A stretch of 64,000 nucleotides of DNA, taken from positions 124,001-188,000 of the forward strand of contig JABSSW010000012.1 in NCBI GenBank assembly GCA_018902385.1. Direction: 5' to 3'. The translations under genes were made by a program, and so were the position numbers. The notes under the pieces were generated by a model, which was not told where the DNA came from, made no database searches, and saw nothing but the letters and a program-made list of their open reading frames with translations. Source of the DNA: Physcia stellaris (taxonomy: Eukaryota > Ascomycota > Lecanoromycetes > Caliciales > Physciaceae). This document shows, piece after piece, positions 12,246-23,903 of this stretch. Positions within the stretch are counted from its first letter, which is position 1. Every line of letters starts with the position of its first letter.

Positions 12246-15166
12246 CTTTTTCATAGCAATCGTTTGTGTCATTTGCTCTGTATTTTAACGAGTTCAGTTT
12301 GAAGTTTTCGTGCAAGCTTTTTCAGCGATGAGTTCTGAAGCTTTTTCAGAGCGAACTTTTTCAGCGATGCGACTCTTTCAGCGATGCGATTCCCCCAGCG
12401 ATACGATGTTTGAAACTTCCGAGCAAGCTTTCTCAGCGTGATATGTCTTGATCGAGATCATGCATCGATGCGAAAATTGCAAAAACGAACGAATCGAAAT
12501 CCTATTGATTTCAGTATGACGTAAAATCGAATTGTAAGACGTGCGATCGAGCATCTGAAAAATTGCGATCGTGTTCTGAATTTTCATGAGATGAAGCATC
12601 GATGTGAAATCTGATATCTAAAATTGAGTAAAAAATACATCATGAAACAAGTATCAATTGTTTGAATTTTGCGATGACGAACGAGAATGCGAATCACATC
12701 ATGATTTTGATAACATCATTGTGTTTCAGAATTTTCAAATACTTCTTGCAACATCAATGATCGAATACTCATGTAATTTGACTGTAGAAGATTCATAAAA
12801 TATGTCGAATATGTGAAGCAAACAAAAAATGATCGAGAAATCGATAAGAAAAATGATGCATCGAATGCGAAAAGTGCAAATTCGTGCTTTTTTGATCTGT
12901 CTAAGATTTGTCGAAAAATCAAATCGATTAATATGCGAAAAAGTCAAATTTCTTCAACATTATTTGTTTTTCTTGATCGAGTTTTTATTTTTTGTTGATC
13001 GAATTTCTGCTCTGCAAGATCGAGTATGTAATAATTGCATAATACGTTTCTTCGAAATTGTACTATGTGACTCGAGCGTGTAATGACTGAATAATACGCT
13101 TTTTCGAAACGATATTATTTAATTTGCTCGTTCTCTTTTAACAACTGTACAGTACGCTTCTTCGAAACTGTATTGTAACGACTGTACGTCTATTCTGACG
13201 ACTGTACGCTTCTTCGAATTGTACTGTCACTTTCTTTTTTCGTATTTATCGAGCGACTGAAGTCTCAAAAATAGTAAAGAATGAAAACGATTAATCAATC
13301 GTGTTAAATCAAAACGAAGCAACAAATACAATCGAAAGTAAATCATTTTTACATTAGTGAAACAAAATAAACAAAGCATACACAACTTTTAACTCTCTCA
13401 AATCGAAACAAGGCGAAAAGAACGAGACATCGAATTCATTAAAACAACAACTTTTATGTTTTTCAGATCATGATCGATCAACGATTAATAGAGAAAAACG
13501 AGCGAACAAAACAACAAACAAACAACATGCTTTAACTTCTTCAGAGTAATGATTCTTTCGACGAGAAATCAATATTTTCTCAAAGCAAGATGAAGAGAAG
13601 CGAAACGTCAATAACGCATTTTCATGAATATCTCATTGTTCTCAATTTTGAAAACATTTGGCACGATTCAATCGATAAATCGATAGATGACAGAACGCTT
13701 TTGACAATGTCTGCAAACAAAAAGCGAACGAAAAACTCTTGAAAATCGAAAGAAAAAAAAAATAGATGAAATCGAGTGAGAAATCGAAAACTGACGCGAA
13801 AGACTTTCGCGAACATGTGTTGATTCAAATGTTTCGAATTTGATCGATTTGAAAACAAATGTGATCATCGCATGAAAATATGACGTAATGCGACTTTGTA
13901 TGAAATCACATTTGTTTGCGAAATTGCATTTGTCGAAATTGCGAAAAAACAACGACTTGTTTTGACTTGATTGCAAATCAAATGAATTCGACTTTTTGCG
14001 AACATGCGAAACAAATCGTTCACGATGAAATAAAGTCTCGATGATGTAAAGATTCGAAACGAAATAAACGAACAAGCGATGTTTGCGTTTTTCAACGATT
14101 TGCACATCAATTTGAGTGTCGCAATCGAAAAACGAGAGAATTTCGATGCAACGACTGAGCGTGTGACGATTTCTGCTCAAAATATCGACTTTCTTGATGT
14201 TGCAACCGACGAAATATCTGAGAAAATAGCTAGTGACTCGATTATTGATTTCGATGATACATTTCTCTGAACGTTCGCGTACAATTTCTGATGTAGAAAT
14301 CGCGAGAGATAAAAGCTTCGATGACGTGAGAAATGAGAAGATTATCGATCGAGAAGATGACGAAACAAAAAAATAGACGTCGATTTTGAGATTTGCGAAA
14401 CAATTGATTTCGACTTCTTGACGTGCCGAATGCGAATATGTTCGTGAAATTTGATGTTGCTATCGAATTTGATCGAATGTTTGCAACGTTTGCACGTAAA
14501 TTCTTCAATCCGTTTTTTGACCAGACGGGTTTTTTTTTTTTGCTTTGTCAACTGTTTTATTTTTTTTTTTGAATTTGTTCTTGATTTTATTTCATGCTTT
14601 CGTAAATGATAATTTTCTTGTGCTTTTTTCGTTTGAGTGAATCAATTGCATTTCAAAGTTTTAGCATTTTCAGTTAGATGCATGCTATACAGAGTTTTCA
14701 GATTTTGCGTCATTGAGTGATCTTTCTCAACGTGGTCGCAAAGAGCAGACGAGAAAGATAAAAAATCAGATGCGAAGATGAAGCGTGCGAGACTCGCAGA
14801 GAAAATACGAGTCGTCATTTTGATTGAGTGTAGAATTCGCGAGAAGGTTCGATATCGTAAGATATTCGTAAGAAGGTTCGATAGATAAACGAATTCGCGA
14901 AGAATTCGTAAGATGAATAGATAGATGTTATCGATGTAACTGAAATCGTACTAAATGTACTGATCGTGTGTATCAAGATACTGAGTATTGCTCGATGCAA
15001 TTAGGTCGTTCTGATCTGACTAAACTGAATACTCTCAATGGAGTTGGTTACTGCTGGAGTACTGCAAAATCTGCTGTATTGCCCGACGACTGAATACTAC
15101 TGCTTCGACATGCTGTAGCTGATATTAGATGTAGTAGCGAAAGCTGCTAATTCGATTCTCATAATC

Positions 15167-15375
15167 TATTGAAAGAATCATGGGTGATTATCATTTTATT
15201 GCTCTGAATTTCGTTATTCTAGGTAAGTTACATGCAGGTGGGAGCACAAGAAGTGTGCGAATGCCAAGGCATTAGTCTCAACAAGGACGCACTAGTCTTG
15301 CTTTCGTCAGGTTATACCAACTGGATCCTGACTGCAGCATCTGCACAGCACACCTGCGGAGGCTGTATTTCAACA
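15167..15375 (-). repeat. right LTR (5' LTR)
   Basis: This 209-base repeat is the better preserved copy, with near-normal base composition. It is followed directly by the TAGAT duplication. The putative primer-binding site lies just to its left. Confidence 0.85.
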
Positions 15376-15380
15376 TAGAT

Positions 15381-16125
15381 AGTCATAATTAAGCCACCTT
15401 ACACCAGGAGCATTACACTCGATCATTGACCTTATTGGGCTTCGATTCTGACCTCCTGCTCATGAGCTAATTATCCTCTTTTCTCAATGTCCATGTCGTG
15501 TGGGAAAACCACAAGAACACACGCTCCGTAGCCCAACAGTGTTAGCTCGAAGTTCCAACTCTTCCATTTCTCGTTGCATTCAGCACCGTACCAGATTCCG
15601 GTACAACACCCAACGTCTTTCCAAAATCACTACAATACGCCTGGACATACGGCATCCAGAGCTGGCCGCGAATACATGATCTGTGGAAGAGCACGAAGCA
15701 TGCCTGTGTGCACCGAAGAGAAGAGAGAATACTTTGGTTGGGATGGACAGTTAGTGCCAATTACCGATGAAAGGAAGCATAAGGGGATGGGAGCTGGTTC
15801 TGGTTACTAATGATGAGAGATGTTGTGCCCGTAGCATTGTAGGATGAGAGTCAAACGGGACGGGCTAGGGACCGGGAACAAAATGAAGATTCACCTATTG
15901 TTGCTGGGCAGCAGCCTTTCCTACCTTAACAGTGTAGCAGTGCGTTGTTTCTTTGAAAGCGAAAGTATATCAAGTCTTCGACACGGAGTTTTCACTGCTC
16001 TTGCGTGTGGAGTAGAACCCCATGGCCAACAAAGGGCCTCGCCGATCGGACTTAGTTGATAAGTCGTATTCCCCAGCGTTTGACGTCTTGAAAGGCTATC
16101 TTCATCTGGGTCCTTCCCAAGCATC
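15381..16125. other. intergenic, no gene recognised
   Basis: Host DNA to the right of the retroelement. Short frames on both strands lack domain signals. I see no further repeat copy. Confidence 0.45.
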
Positions 16126-16798
16126 TCAGTACGGTGCAAGCATACCGAACCCCACAATGCCCCACTGGCTATCCTCGATATCGAATCTTACAACATCCGT
16201 CCTTCCGCCAATGACCATCCACTGCAACAATCCCTCAGCCACAGCACTCAAGATGCCATATGTCAAATGCTGCCTTCTCGGCCGTATTCCCGTTCCCGAG
16301 TTTGGGTTGCTCTTTGCCCAGAACACGCAGCCTTGAGCACCGCTTTCGTATGGGTCGTCCTTACGCGACAGCCAGCCGTCGCCGTCTTTATGCAAGTGTT
16401 CTTCCATAACTGATTTAAGCTGTAGGAGGGTGCTCTTGATCAACTGCGGGGGCATCGGATGTTCGTATATTGTAAGGTGGAGCGTCGTCTGTGTGCCAGG
16501 GACATGGTAGTCGGCGGTAGAGTTGACTCGGTAGGGCAAACGAGGGGGGATGCAATGACGGAGACCTGCGGTTTAGGAGGATGCAGGATCACATAACTGG
16601 AATAGACTCTGGTCAGCGTCCTGGTAGTAATAGGGAAGAGCTCTCAGGTTACCTTGCGATTTGAGGAGTGGACTGAGGGTTTGCCGTTCGCGAAGCAAGG
16701 TCGCGTGCTTCGAGGTACAGATCAGGAGACACTGGTGCAGAGAAAATTGAGGGGATGAGGTACTGGGCTAGAATAACCAACCAGAGCCACGATGTCAT
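16126..16798 (-). CDS. small secreted protein, dispersed family
   Basis: Exon 1 (16798-16653) starts MTSWLWLVILAQYLIPSIFS, a clear signal peptide. Exon 2 (about 16565-16126) encodes a 140-residue domain: VPGTQTTLHLTIYEHP, a helix-like stretch, DDPYESG, then LTYGILSAVAEGLL and a last strand WGIVGFG. The same order and several identical residues (TT.L.L.I, DDP, L.Y...., GL, VGFG/IVGFG) occur in the gene at 38.8 kb. The putative intron at 16652-16566 has good GT and CAG ends, but the two exons differ in phase by one base. Either a junction is misjudged, a tiny exon is missed, or the gene carries a frameshift. The function is unknown. The signal peptide suggests an apoplastic or cell-surface product, and an effector role would be speculation. 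Confidence 0.55.
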
Positions 16799-17673
16799 CG
16801 TAGTGTAATCACAACTTCAATGTCCAGCAGTGGGTGATTGTCTGTCAAAGGTTACACAGAGCAGCTTTAAGGCCGCATAGGCCGTACAACAGAGACCTGT
16901 TTGACATTTCTTGTCATCTGTCATCTTGCAGAACTGCACAGCGGAGCGGGCCTCGAAGGCGACACGCGACAAACGTCTGGTTCGTATATCAACGGTTCGA
17001 AAGGGAAAACGACGTTTTGAATGCTTCAGAACTCCATAGGAACCCTGCATGAGGGATTCTCTAGTCCCTGCGTGAAAGGATCTTCTTCACCCCGCATAGA
17101 AGATCTCTGTTGTCCCTGCATCGAGAGATTCTCTAGTCCCAGGAGTAATGGCAATGCGGATGGTTAGCATTATGTACTGCGAATGTACCCCATCTTCCAG
17201 CAGAAGCCTGCCAATCGGCTACCTCCTGGTAATGTTGGCAATTCCACTGCAAAGAGTATCCATTGCGTAATAGATCCTGGCCAAGCGATTACTGACCTGA
17301 CCGTGGGAGTGTAAAGGTGAGAAAAGACTTTGGTGGGTTGTTTTGAGTGTTTTCTGCTAGCGTGCTTCCGGTTTCGGTTTCTGATCTAACCCTAAAAAGT
17401 CCAACCATCAGGGTTGTAGAGATGGGATGAAATTGTTGGATTTTCCGGTAGATCAGCTTATATCGAGGTCATTGGGTGATTCTCACACCATCAGAAGATA
17501 CAATCTTGTTCACATGAATGTTAGTGATGAGTTATCCACCAACTACTGTTCAATAAGGCCAATAAATCTGAATGTCACGTAGATCAATACGATCCGGATC
17601 GAATATGCTAGTGTCTCTCATTACATTCGTAGCGTCCCTATATGCAAGTCTCATAAATCTGTCGCCAGATACA
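16799..17673. other. intergenic with a small minisatellite
   Basis: Between the secreted-protein gene and the PTH11-like gene I find no coding signal. The only structure is the four-unit tandem repeat at 17043-17137. Confidence 0.5.
17043..17137. repeat. four-unit degenerate tandem repeat
   Basis: Four consecutive units of 23-25 bases each begin CCCTGC or CCCGC and carry a GA-rich core followed by a TCT-rich end. Units 1 and 4 share GATTCTCTAGT exactly. It is a small non-coding minisatellite. Confidence 0.65.
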
Positions 17674-19419
17674 TTACCAAATCTCAATAGATGGCGTCTC
17701 CCGCTCGTGCGGCGGGCTCGACTCCGTGGAATCCGACACCCAAAACGTCCCCATACCCGCTGTCTCCGACTCGGCCCCCCCCTGCGATCCAGCCGGCGTG
17801 GTATAGGTGGTCGGCGGAGTCAGCACACAACTTCGCGGCGTCGTATACGTCGTCGGCGGCGTCTCTGGTTCTCTCCACCATCTGCTCCTACCCATTTCCA
17901 CCCTGATCCCCATCATTTCCCTCTCCCTTCGTCTTCGCTCGGCATTCTTCCAGGACGATCGCTTTTCCGCCTCGCCCAAGTTCAGATTTGACGTTGGTGC
18001 TTCGGAGCTAGTGATGTAGTCGGTCGCTTTTTGCCGGGTGGAGGTCTGGCACCGAGTGCATTTCTCGCGGATGCTGCAGTGGTGCCCGTGTATTAGGATG
18101 TTGTAGATCGGACGCAAGGTGGGGAGGCAGGCCGAGACAATGCCGATTGCGTTTTCGACAAAAGCCCAGACTGCGGCCGGGACTGATGCCCCTTTTTGTT
18201 GTTTCAGTGAGTTTGAGCTCTGTTATTCCCGATGTTGGGAAATAGAGAAGAAAAGAAAAACATGTAAGGTTTGATGATTGGCTCGATAAGGGGAGCGACG
18301 AAGGACTTACAGGTTACATCTGGGTGAGAAAGACCGTTGATGACTGTTACGCGGTAGATGCTGCCTATACAAACGCTATGGGAGGCTTGGAGTCAGGGCC
18401 AAAGGCTCGGATGATTTTCTCAGTTGATTGTACTTACAAGCCCCCAAGAAGGAAAATGCCAATCAGTTGAATCTTCCATTTCGTCTCGATGTTCAAATGC
18501 CAGACCATCGACATCGGTAAGAATAAAGTGACGAAATCCGTGGCGACGTTGACACTTCCTGCAATAATGCCACCAAGGACCAGGTCCACGCACGTACGCT
18601 CGATATGAAGATTCCAGGCTGCGTTCACGGGCTGACATTGAAAGATGATGACAAGGATCTGAGCTAAGCTATAGCAGAATGTGATGGTCGCAACGCAGTA
18701 GAGAGCGATAAGAAACCGTTTGTAGAGTCCGAAGAGACGTCGGTAGAGGAGCAGGATGGAGAACTTGGCAGCCGCGGTGCCAGCTACGTAGAGAATCTCC
18801 ATAGAGAGCTCTACCTGTCCGATGACTCCGAGTTAGTGGACGTTTTCTGGCTTCTCTAATTGCCATCTTGAATTCAGACATGATGTTCAGCCACGAAGGA
18901 TGAAAAGCGATGGTCCGCAATCAAGAATGGGCTTCCAGTCTCTTTCTAAGGCTCCTGACGGAAGAAAGTACATGAGTAATCATGGCATGGACTCACTTTT
19001 GCGAACTCCGACGGATCTTGAAGAAGAATCACGTGCTTTCCAGCGCCTATCTGCACGCCTATCGAACCAGAGCCTCATCAGCCAAGCGAGCCGATATTGT
19101 TCAGAACCGGATTCCTTACCCATAAGACCGACAATCATTTGACCTGTCAATAAACACTAAGGAAATGTACCCAAGTCAGTGATCAAAATGCCTTTGGTCA
19201 ATCGAATTCCGAAGCGGATTTTACCAATGCTATCAGTGCCCAGCAGTCGTCACCTTCTATCTGCGTCCTATTGGCTCTTCGAGCGATCAATCTCAGGATA
19301 ACCGCAATGTATGCTAGAGCCGTACATGTCGCAAATGTGACAATGAGATCTGAGGAACGGTCTTCGTGGATGTGCTGTAGTTGGTATTGGATTTCCTCGG
19401 GTGGTAGCTGATGGGACAT
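17674..19419 (-). CDS. PTH11/rhodopsin-like integral membrane protein
   Basis: Six exons in consistent phase give 419 residues: 19419-19225, 19156-19120, 19073-18997, 18814-18438, 18375-18311 and 18182-17674. The family is the fungal rhodopsin-domain proteins of PTH11 type, with seven membrane helices that act as candidate surface receptors. Diagnostic patterns in order are EGDDCWALIAL after helix 2, GAGKHVILL, KFSILLLYRRLF, FQCQPVNAAWN with its conserved cysteine, NVATDFVTLFLPM, GGFVCIGSIYRV and NAIGIVSACLPTLRPI. The C-terminal tail of about 140 residues is hydrophilic and rich in Ser, Thr, Arg and Glu, as in relatives. There is no N-terminal CFEM domain. The third intron (182 bases) and the last (128) are longer than the others, so the model is less certain there. 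Confidence 0.88.
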
Positions 19420-22080
19420 TAAGAATGGCGCTGAACCTCTTGTCTGTACGGGCTTCTTCGCAGACTTTCAAGAAGCATCCCAGCAGCCAAACCTGTGTTT
19501 TCTAAGTATTCCGTGAGAGCTGACCTTTGGCGAATGTCGAGAGTTTGTGGAGCGATGGGACAGTAATCTTGGACGTCCACACCGTCGGAATGTCCCTTGA
19601 TGCTCGAGATGAGAGGATCAAGGAGACCCCGTGTCCCCGTCGACGCGCTTCCGTCTGAAGACTATGCGGCATCTTGTTTACGAAGCTTTTCCTAAGCCGC
19701 AAATTGAGTGGCTCGCGTGGCACAGGCGCTTCGATTATCGCGCTGCAATGTGAATGCGAGAAATATCAAATTGCATTGTCCGTGTGATTGGCTTGGAACG
19801 CACTGATTGTTCCGGTCTGGGGATTAAGCCTCCTTTGGGGTGGAGACGGCATAGCGTGTGAGAGCATTTGAATGGTGCGCAAGGGCGCAAGCGTAAAACC
19901 GCAAAAGAGATTTGCCGTGACCGTTGGCACATAAATCTTCCGACTGGCGATCATTGCGTCGCCCTCTTGAATATTTTCCCTTGTGTGTGCATTTGACGTG
20001 CGATGACAATTGAAGTGCGACGAAGTCAAAAAGTCAGACTTAGGGACTGTGCAGGCTTGCGATTGTTAATTGCTGGTCGTTGACGCCTGATGTGAAATAA
20101 TTAATGTTAATGGCTGCCACGGCTCACTGGTCCGATGGTATCTACACAGCTACGCGACAGTTGAAGTGAAGCCAGGTAAACCGAGAAAGTATGACCCAAA
20201 AACAGGGAACTATGAAATTTGGCTGTTGGTAAGGCCGACAAAATGATGCTTCGCGGTCTCAAATTCCTTGAATTCCTTTGAGCTCTTTCTGTCCCCTCCT
20301 GCATTCGTTTTGCCATACACATACTGGTCATCCGAGTCACCGCGCGCGATGGAATCACAATGCACGGCTCGGACTTTTGGCAGTAGCTAGAGAATAGATA
20401 CCCTCGTCAAGGTGCTGAATATTTTCTGGCGACTGTCATCCCGATTATGCCTTTACCATTCATGGACAAGATTCTGCCGCTTGAGCAGGAGCTTTAATTC
20501 GTAAGGAAGCTGGACTCAGGTTTGCGATGAAGTGTATGGTAAAGGGAGAGATGTGCATGTTCCTGCAAACGGTGGCTCGAGCCTGCTGCAGAGGAAAGCA
20601 TCTAGCCCTCTGTGAAGGGGATTTTCCAAATTCGGCCTGCACTAATGAGTCAAGCCGGTGGCTTCTCGCTATGGGTATTCTGTCAATGGGCGTGGTCAGT
20701 GAGAAGGCCTGCTTACAAGAACGCCAGACCAAAAGTTACAGACCGGGGTACTCTAGTGGAAAGCTGAGTGTTGATCTTTTAGTATACTGGCATGGCAAGG
20801 TCAATTACTTTGGCGTTAGTGACGGCATCAATGATGCCTTCAATACCACAGTCTGACCTATTGGCCACCAAATACCGACAGGAAGATATATTAGAAAAAA
20901 CAGGGGAAGTATTTAACACGGCCTAGAGACATTGGTCTCCCGTGACCACTTGACTTTACCTCAAGCATTTCGAAGCGAAAATTGAATCGTCATACTCCGC
21001 CTCACTTTGCTGACATCCATTACCCTGCCGAGAACCGCAGAGCCAAAAGCAAAAGGAAGATGCAAACCAGAAAAGAAACCAGTCATGGATCAGTAGCGTC
21101 TTTGTTCGAGGAACCGCAGAGAAAGGAGCCCGTGGATCACTGTGCCAACAAGAGCAGCTCGAAGAGATGGAAAATGTCAAGGATCAGTCACGTTGCTCGA
21201 AGGCTCGGAAGGGTCCTTCCATGCATTCCACCTACGGCAAACAGCATCGGCATTTGCCACAGGTAGCTGCTTCCATTGTCAGACAGGCTTTGGCGATGCA
21301 TCTAGATGCTTAGAGCACAATCTGATCTGCTTATGATCCACCATCTCATCAATATTAATTGGATTCTGAGGGATTTCACAAACATGTAATCTTACGAGCT
21401 TCTGGCAGATGAGTTGTGCTTCTTTTGAGGCTTTTGGCGTTATTCTATATTGATGCTACTCAAGGGTGCCAGAAGATATGAATATGTGCTGGGGTTGCGT
21501 CGCTGCAACACAGTGGGCGTTCGATAGGATTCTGCATCCTGCATACGCGCACGAGCTGATCTTTCGGGTGGCACGCAATATGCCATGCAATCTGGGTAAT
21601 ACGCAGGGTCCAAAGTCTTAGAATCTGTCCGGGTGGGGGTGGCATGGTGCATGATGTGCATAGGATGAGAAGGTGGAATGTTGAGCATGAGATACCTTGG
21701 TAATTGGGAGAAAGAGTGAAGGAAAATTGAGGCGAAGGGAGGAATAATTGAGCTCGCTCGAATCACGTGGACGATCTTATCCTCGAGACTTGGCGCTTAT
21801 ATAAGCGATAAGATTAATCTCAATTCTCACACCTCTCGCTACCTACTACTACTCCCTTTCGTGTCAAAGACTCCGCAATTCCCTGTCATAATGTCATTGG
21901 CCTTATCTTCTCACTCTATCGTGTCTGTGTTCCGGGCAAACGCTCGCTATCTGCAATAGGAATACTGGACCCTCGGCCGTGATTCCGTTTGAACTGCCGT
22001 CATTGCACACCTTGCATACTCAGGGCCAGTGGCACTCATGCAGGACCGACCCAATCCGAACCCTGTCCCGCCCAACGGGT
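19420..22080. other. long intergenic region, no gene recognised
   Basis: About 2.7 kb without a supportable gene. The longest open frames are near 110 codons and show no domain or splice support. A 14-base palindrome with a TATA core sits at 21794-21807, followed at 21891 by an ATG that opens only 22 codons. Confidence 0.5.
21794..21807. promoter_or_regulatory. palindromic TATA-like element
   Basis: CGCTTATATAAGCG is a perfect 14-base palindrome around a TATATA core. It lies about 95 bases before a short ATG frame at 21891. No gene could be tied to it, so a promoter role is only possible. Confidence 0.3.
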
Positions 22081-23133
22081 TCACAGCCTCAGCAGGTAGT
22101 CACCAAACATCCCACTTGCCATGCTTCCGCCCACGAACCAGAATTGCCAGTGGAACCACCATGCGCAGCTGCTGGGTTTGTGCAGATCGACGTCCGCGAT
22201 CATGCTGGCCAACGCAACCGCCGTGCCTGCGCAGGTGCCAATGAAGTACACCGCCGAGAGATTGGTGAGCCAGCCGGTCAGGACGAGAAGCGATACCTGT
22301 GCCACCGATAGTACCGAGACGAGGAGTTTGGTGTTATTGGCGAATCGCACGGCCATCGACTTGACTCCCGCCTTGACGTCGTCTTTGATGTCTTGGTGAG
22401 CATAGATGGTATCGTAAGAGATGGTCCATAGGATATTGGCTGCAAAGAGACTTGCCGTCGGTGCGAGATAGCGAGGACCGAGAGGGTCGACGTGCAGTGC
22501 AGCGCAGCAAAAGAAAATCGCCCAGGCGAACGGGAATCCCAATACCACCTGCGGATAATAAGTGACGCGCTTCGCGAAGGCATAAAGGCCAAACAAAATA
22601 ATCATTGGGACGGTATGATATGCGCAGTCAACTGGGAGAAATGCCAGCATCGGAGCCAACGCTAGACAAAGCGCTGCCGTGAAGACGTGGCCTTGGCTAG
22701 TCGAGACCGCACCGCGGGCAATTGGACGGTTTTGACAACGAGCGATCTGCCTGTCGAACTCTTGATCCTGATTATCGTTCCACGCGCATGCAGCGCCCCG
22801 CAATATAACGTTCCAGACGAGAAAAAAGGCACCGAGTACAAGGACGTGTGTGAGGGAGGGAGCGTCGGGCTCTCCGATGCAGGCAGCATAGGCAAGTCCG
22901 ATCAGGTATGGGAAGTAGAAGGCATACAGCCCAGCGGGTCGTTCAAGGCGCATCAATTCTGCGTATGGCACCCAGGCGGAAGGCAATCTTGAGTTGAAGC
23001 CCGAAGTGGGAGGTTTGTAGGAGCCGGGCTGAGTAGTAGGTGACGTCTCCCCAGGGTTGATCTCCTTGATCGAAATGACTGGCTCTATTGTTCTTTTCAC
23101 CAGTATATTTGCGCCTTCCATGTTGAAGCTCAT
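22081..23133 (-). CDS. UbiA-family prenyltransferase
   Basis: Intronless frame of 350 residues from the ATG at 23133 (context CAAAATGAG). It belongs to the UbiA family of membrane aromatic prenyltransferases, which join a prenyl diphosphate to an aromatic acceptor. Both Mg-diphosphate motifs are visible: NDNQDQEFDRQIARCQNRP near residue 120 and DTIYAHQDIKDD near 245. Eight or so hydrophobic helices follow the family pattern. The hydrophilic N-terminus of about 50 residues could be a targeting segment. A CoQ2 mitochondrial role is an alternative, but the neighbour is a cytochrome P450 in divergent orientation, as in fungal meroterpenoid loci where such enzymes farnesylate a polyketide or benzoate. 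No polyketide synthase or terpene cyclase is in the window, so the substrate is unknown. Confidence 0.85.
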   Translation of the reverse strand: MSFNMEGANILVKRTIEPVISIKEINPGETSPTTQPGSYKPPTSGFNSRLPSAWVPYAELMRLERPAGLYAFYFPYLIGLAYAACIGEPDAPSLTHVLVLGAFFLVWNVILRGAACAWNDNQDQEFDRQIARCQNRPIARGAVSTSQGHVFTAALCLALAPMLAFLPVDCAYHTVPMIILFGLYAFAKRVTYYPQVVLGFPFAWAIFFCCAALHVDPLGPRYLAPTASLFAANILWTISYDTIYAHQDIKDDVKAGVKSMAVRFANNTKLLVSVLSVAQVSLLVLTGWLTNLSAVYFIGTCAGTAVALASMIADVDLHKPSSCAWWFHWQFWFVGGSMASGMFGDYLLRL

Positions 23134-23903
23134 TTTGACAGTAGGCAACTGCTCTGAGAAAGAGTGTTGTTGCGTGTTGTGGAGCCGATTTGATCTCTGG
23201 GGTGTAAAGTATCAGCTCCATAGGCCAGTGGACTTACAGCATCTCTCAGAGACAACTTACTGAGAAGGTATGTCACGGTCTTCTAGTTATTTGCGATAAT
23301 GGCTCAATTTTGGTTCCTTGTGGTAGTCGCTATGTGGCTGATATCGATGACTTAAATAGTTGAGATGTCAGTGGCCTCTGGCACATTGTCTAGCCCGTAA
23401 AGACGCAGGACGGGAGGAAAACAGAGCCCATATTGGATTATTAGATTACCGTATTAACCTACTCGTGCATAGATAGTCTTTTTCGGCCATGACATGCGCC
23501 TCAACAAGTCCGAATGTTAGCCAAAACGCTAAGGTAGCTAGATATAGTGCTTGCTGCGCGCCTCAATCTCCTTTTTTTCATCCTGGAACACCTACAGCTA
23601 GAGTAACTACTCACAGGACCTTGGTCTTACTTGCTTCTGATATGATTGCACCCTCAACTCGTCAATCTCGCCGCCCCATGTCATTTCCTACTGAATGTGT
23701 TCATCTGGAGGAGAGAGCTTTTATAGGTGTGACGAATACGCAATATCTTCACTAGATTCGGCGCCTACTTCGCCTGTCCGGTTGCATCGACTTCCCGTCC
23801 ATCATTTGTCACACGTCTTGGACCACTGTTGTATGACATCTGCTTTTCCGCTAAACAGCAAAGCAAACAGGAAATTCTGTCCCATACGAAGAATTTCTCA
23901 ACC
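23134..23903. promoter_or_regulatory. divergent promoter of UbiA and P450
   Basis: These 770 bases separate the two start codons and hold no supportable gene. The arrangement would allow shared control. I could not identify a specific factor site. Confidence 0.45.

Larger units (their letters stand above)
12032..15380 (-). mobile_element. broken copia-type LTR retrotransposon
   Basis: Two 209-base direct repeats (12037-12245 and 15167-15375) bracket about 2.9 kb of AT-rich DNA. The pair is flanked by the same 5-base target-site duplication, TAGAT, at 12032-12036 and 15376-15380. Read on the minus strand the LTRs begin TGTTGAAA, as in many Ty1/copia elements. A purine tract GAAAAAG abuts the left LTR, and TTATGAG near the right LTR could pair with a half-tRNA-iMet primer, so the 5' end is on the right. 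The interior is much richer in A+T than the host, with many transition-type changes as left by RIP. One short minus-strand frame near 14.4 kb retains a C2H2-like Cys/His pattern; gag-pol domains are not recognisable. The element is thoroughly broken. Insertion looks old for the interior, but the right LTR is little altered. Confidence 0.85.

Noticed and set aside
15151-15166. tRNA-like TTCGATTCTC next to the right LTR
   Set aside because: It resembles a T-arm, but no acceptor, D-arm or anticodon structure surrounds it. It fits the element's primer region better.
12037-15375. Plus-strand orientation of the LTR element
   Set aside because: A purine tract next to the left LTR, a primer-site candidate next to the right LTR and mostly minus-strand frames favour the minus orientation.
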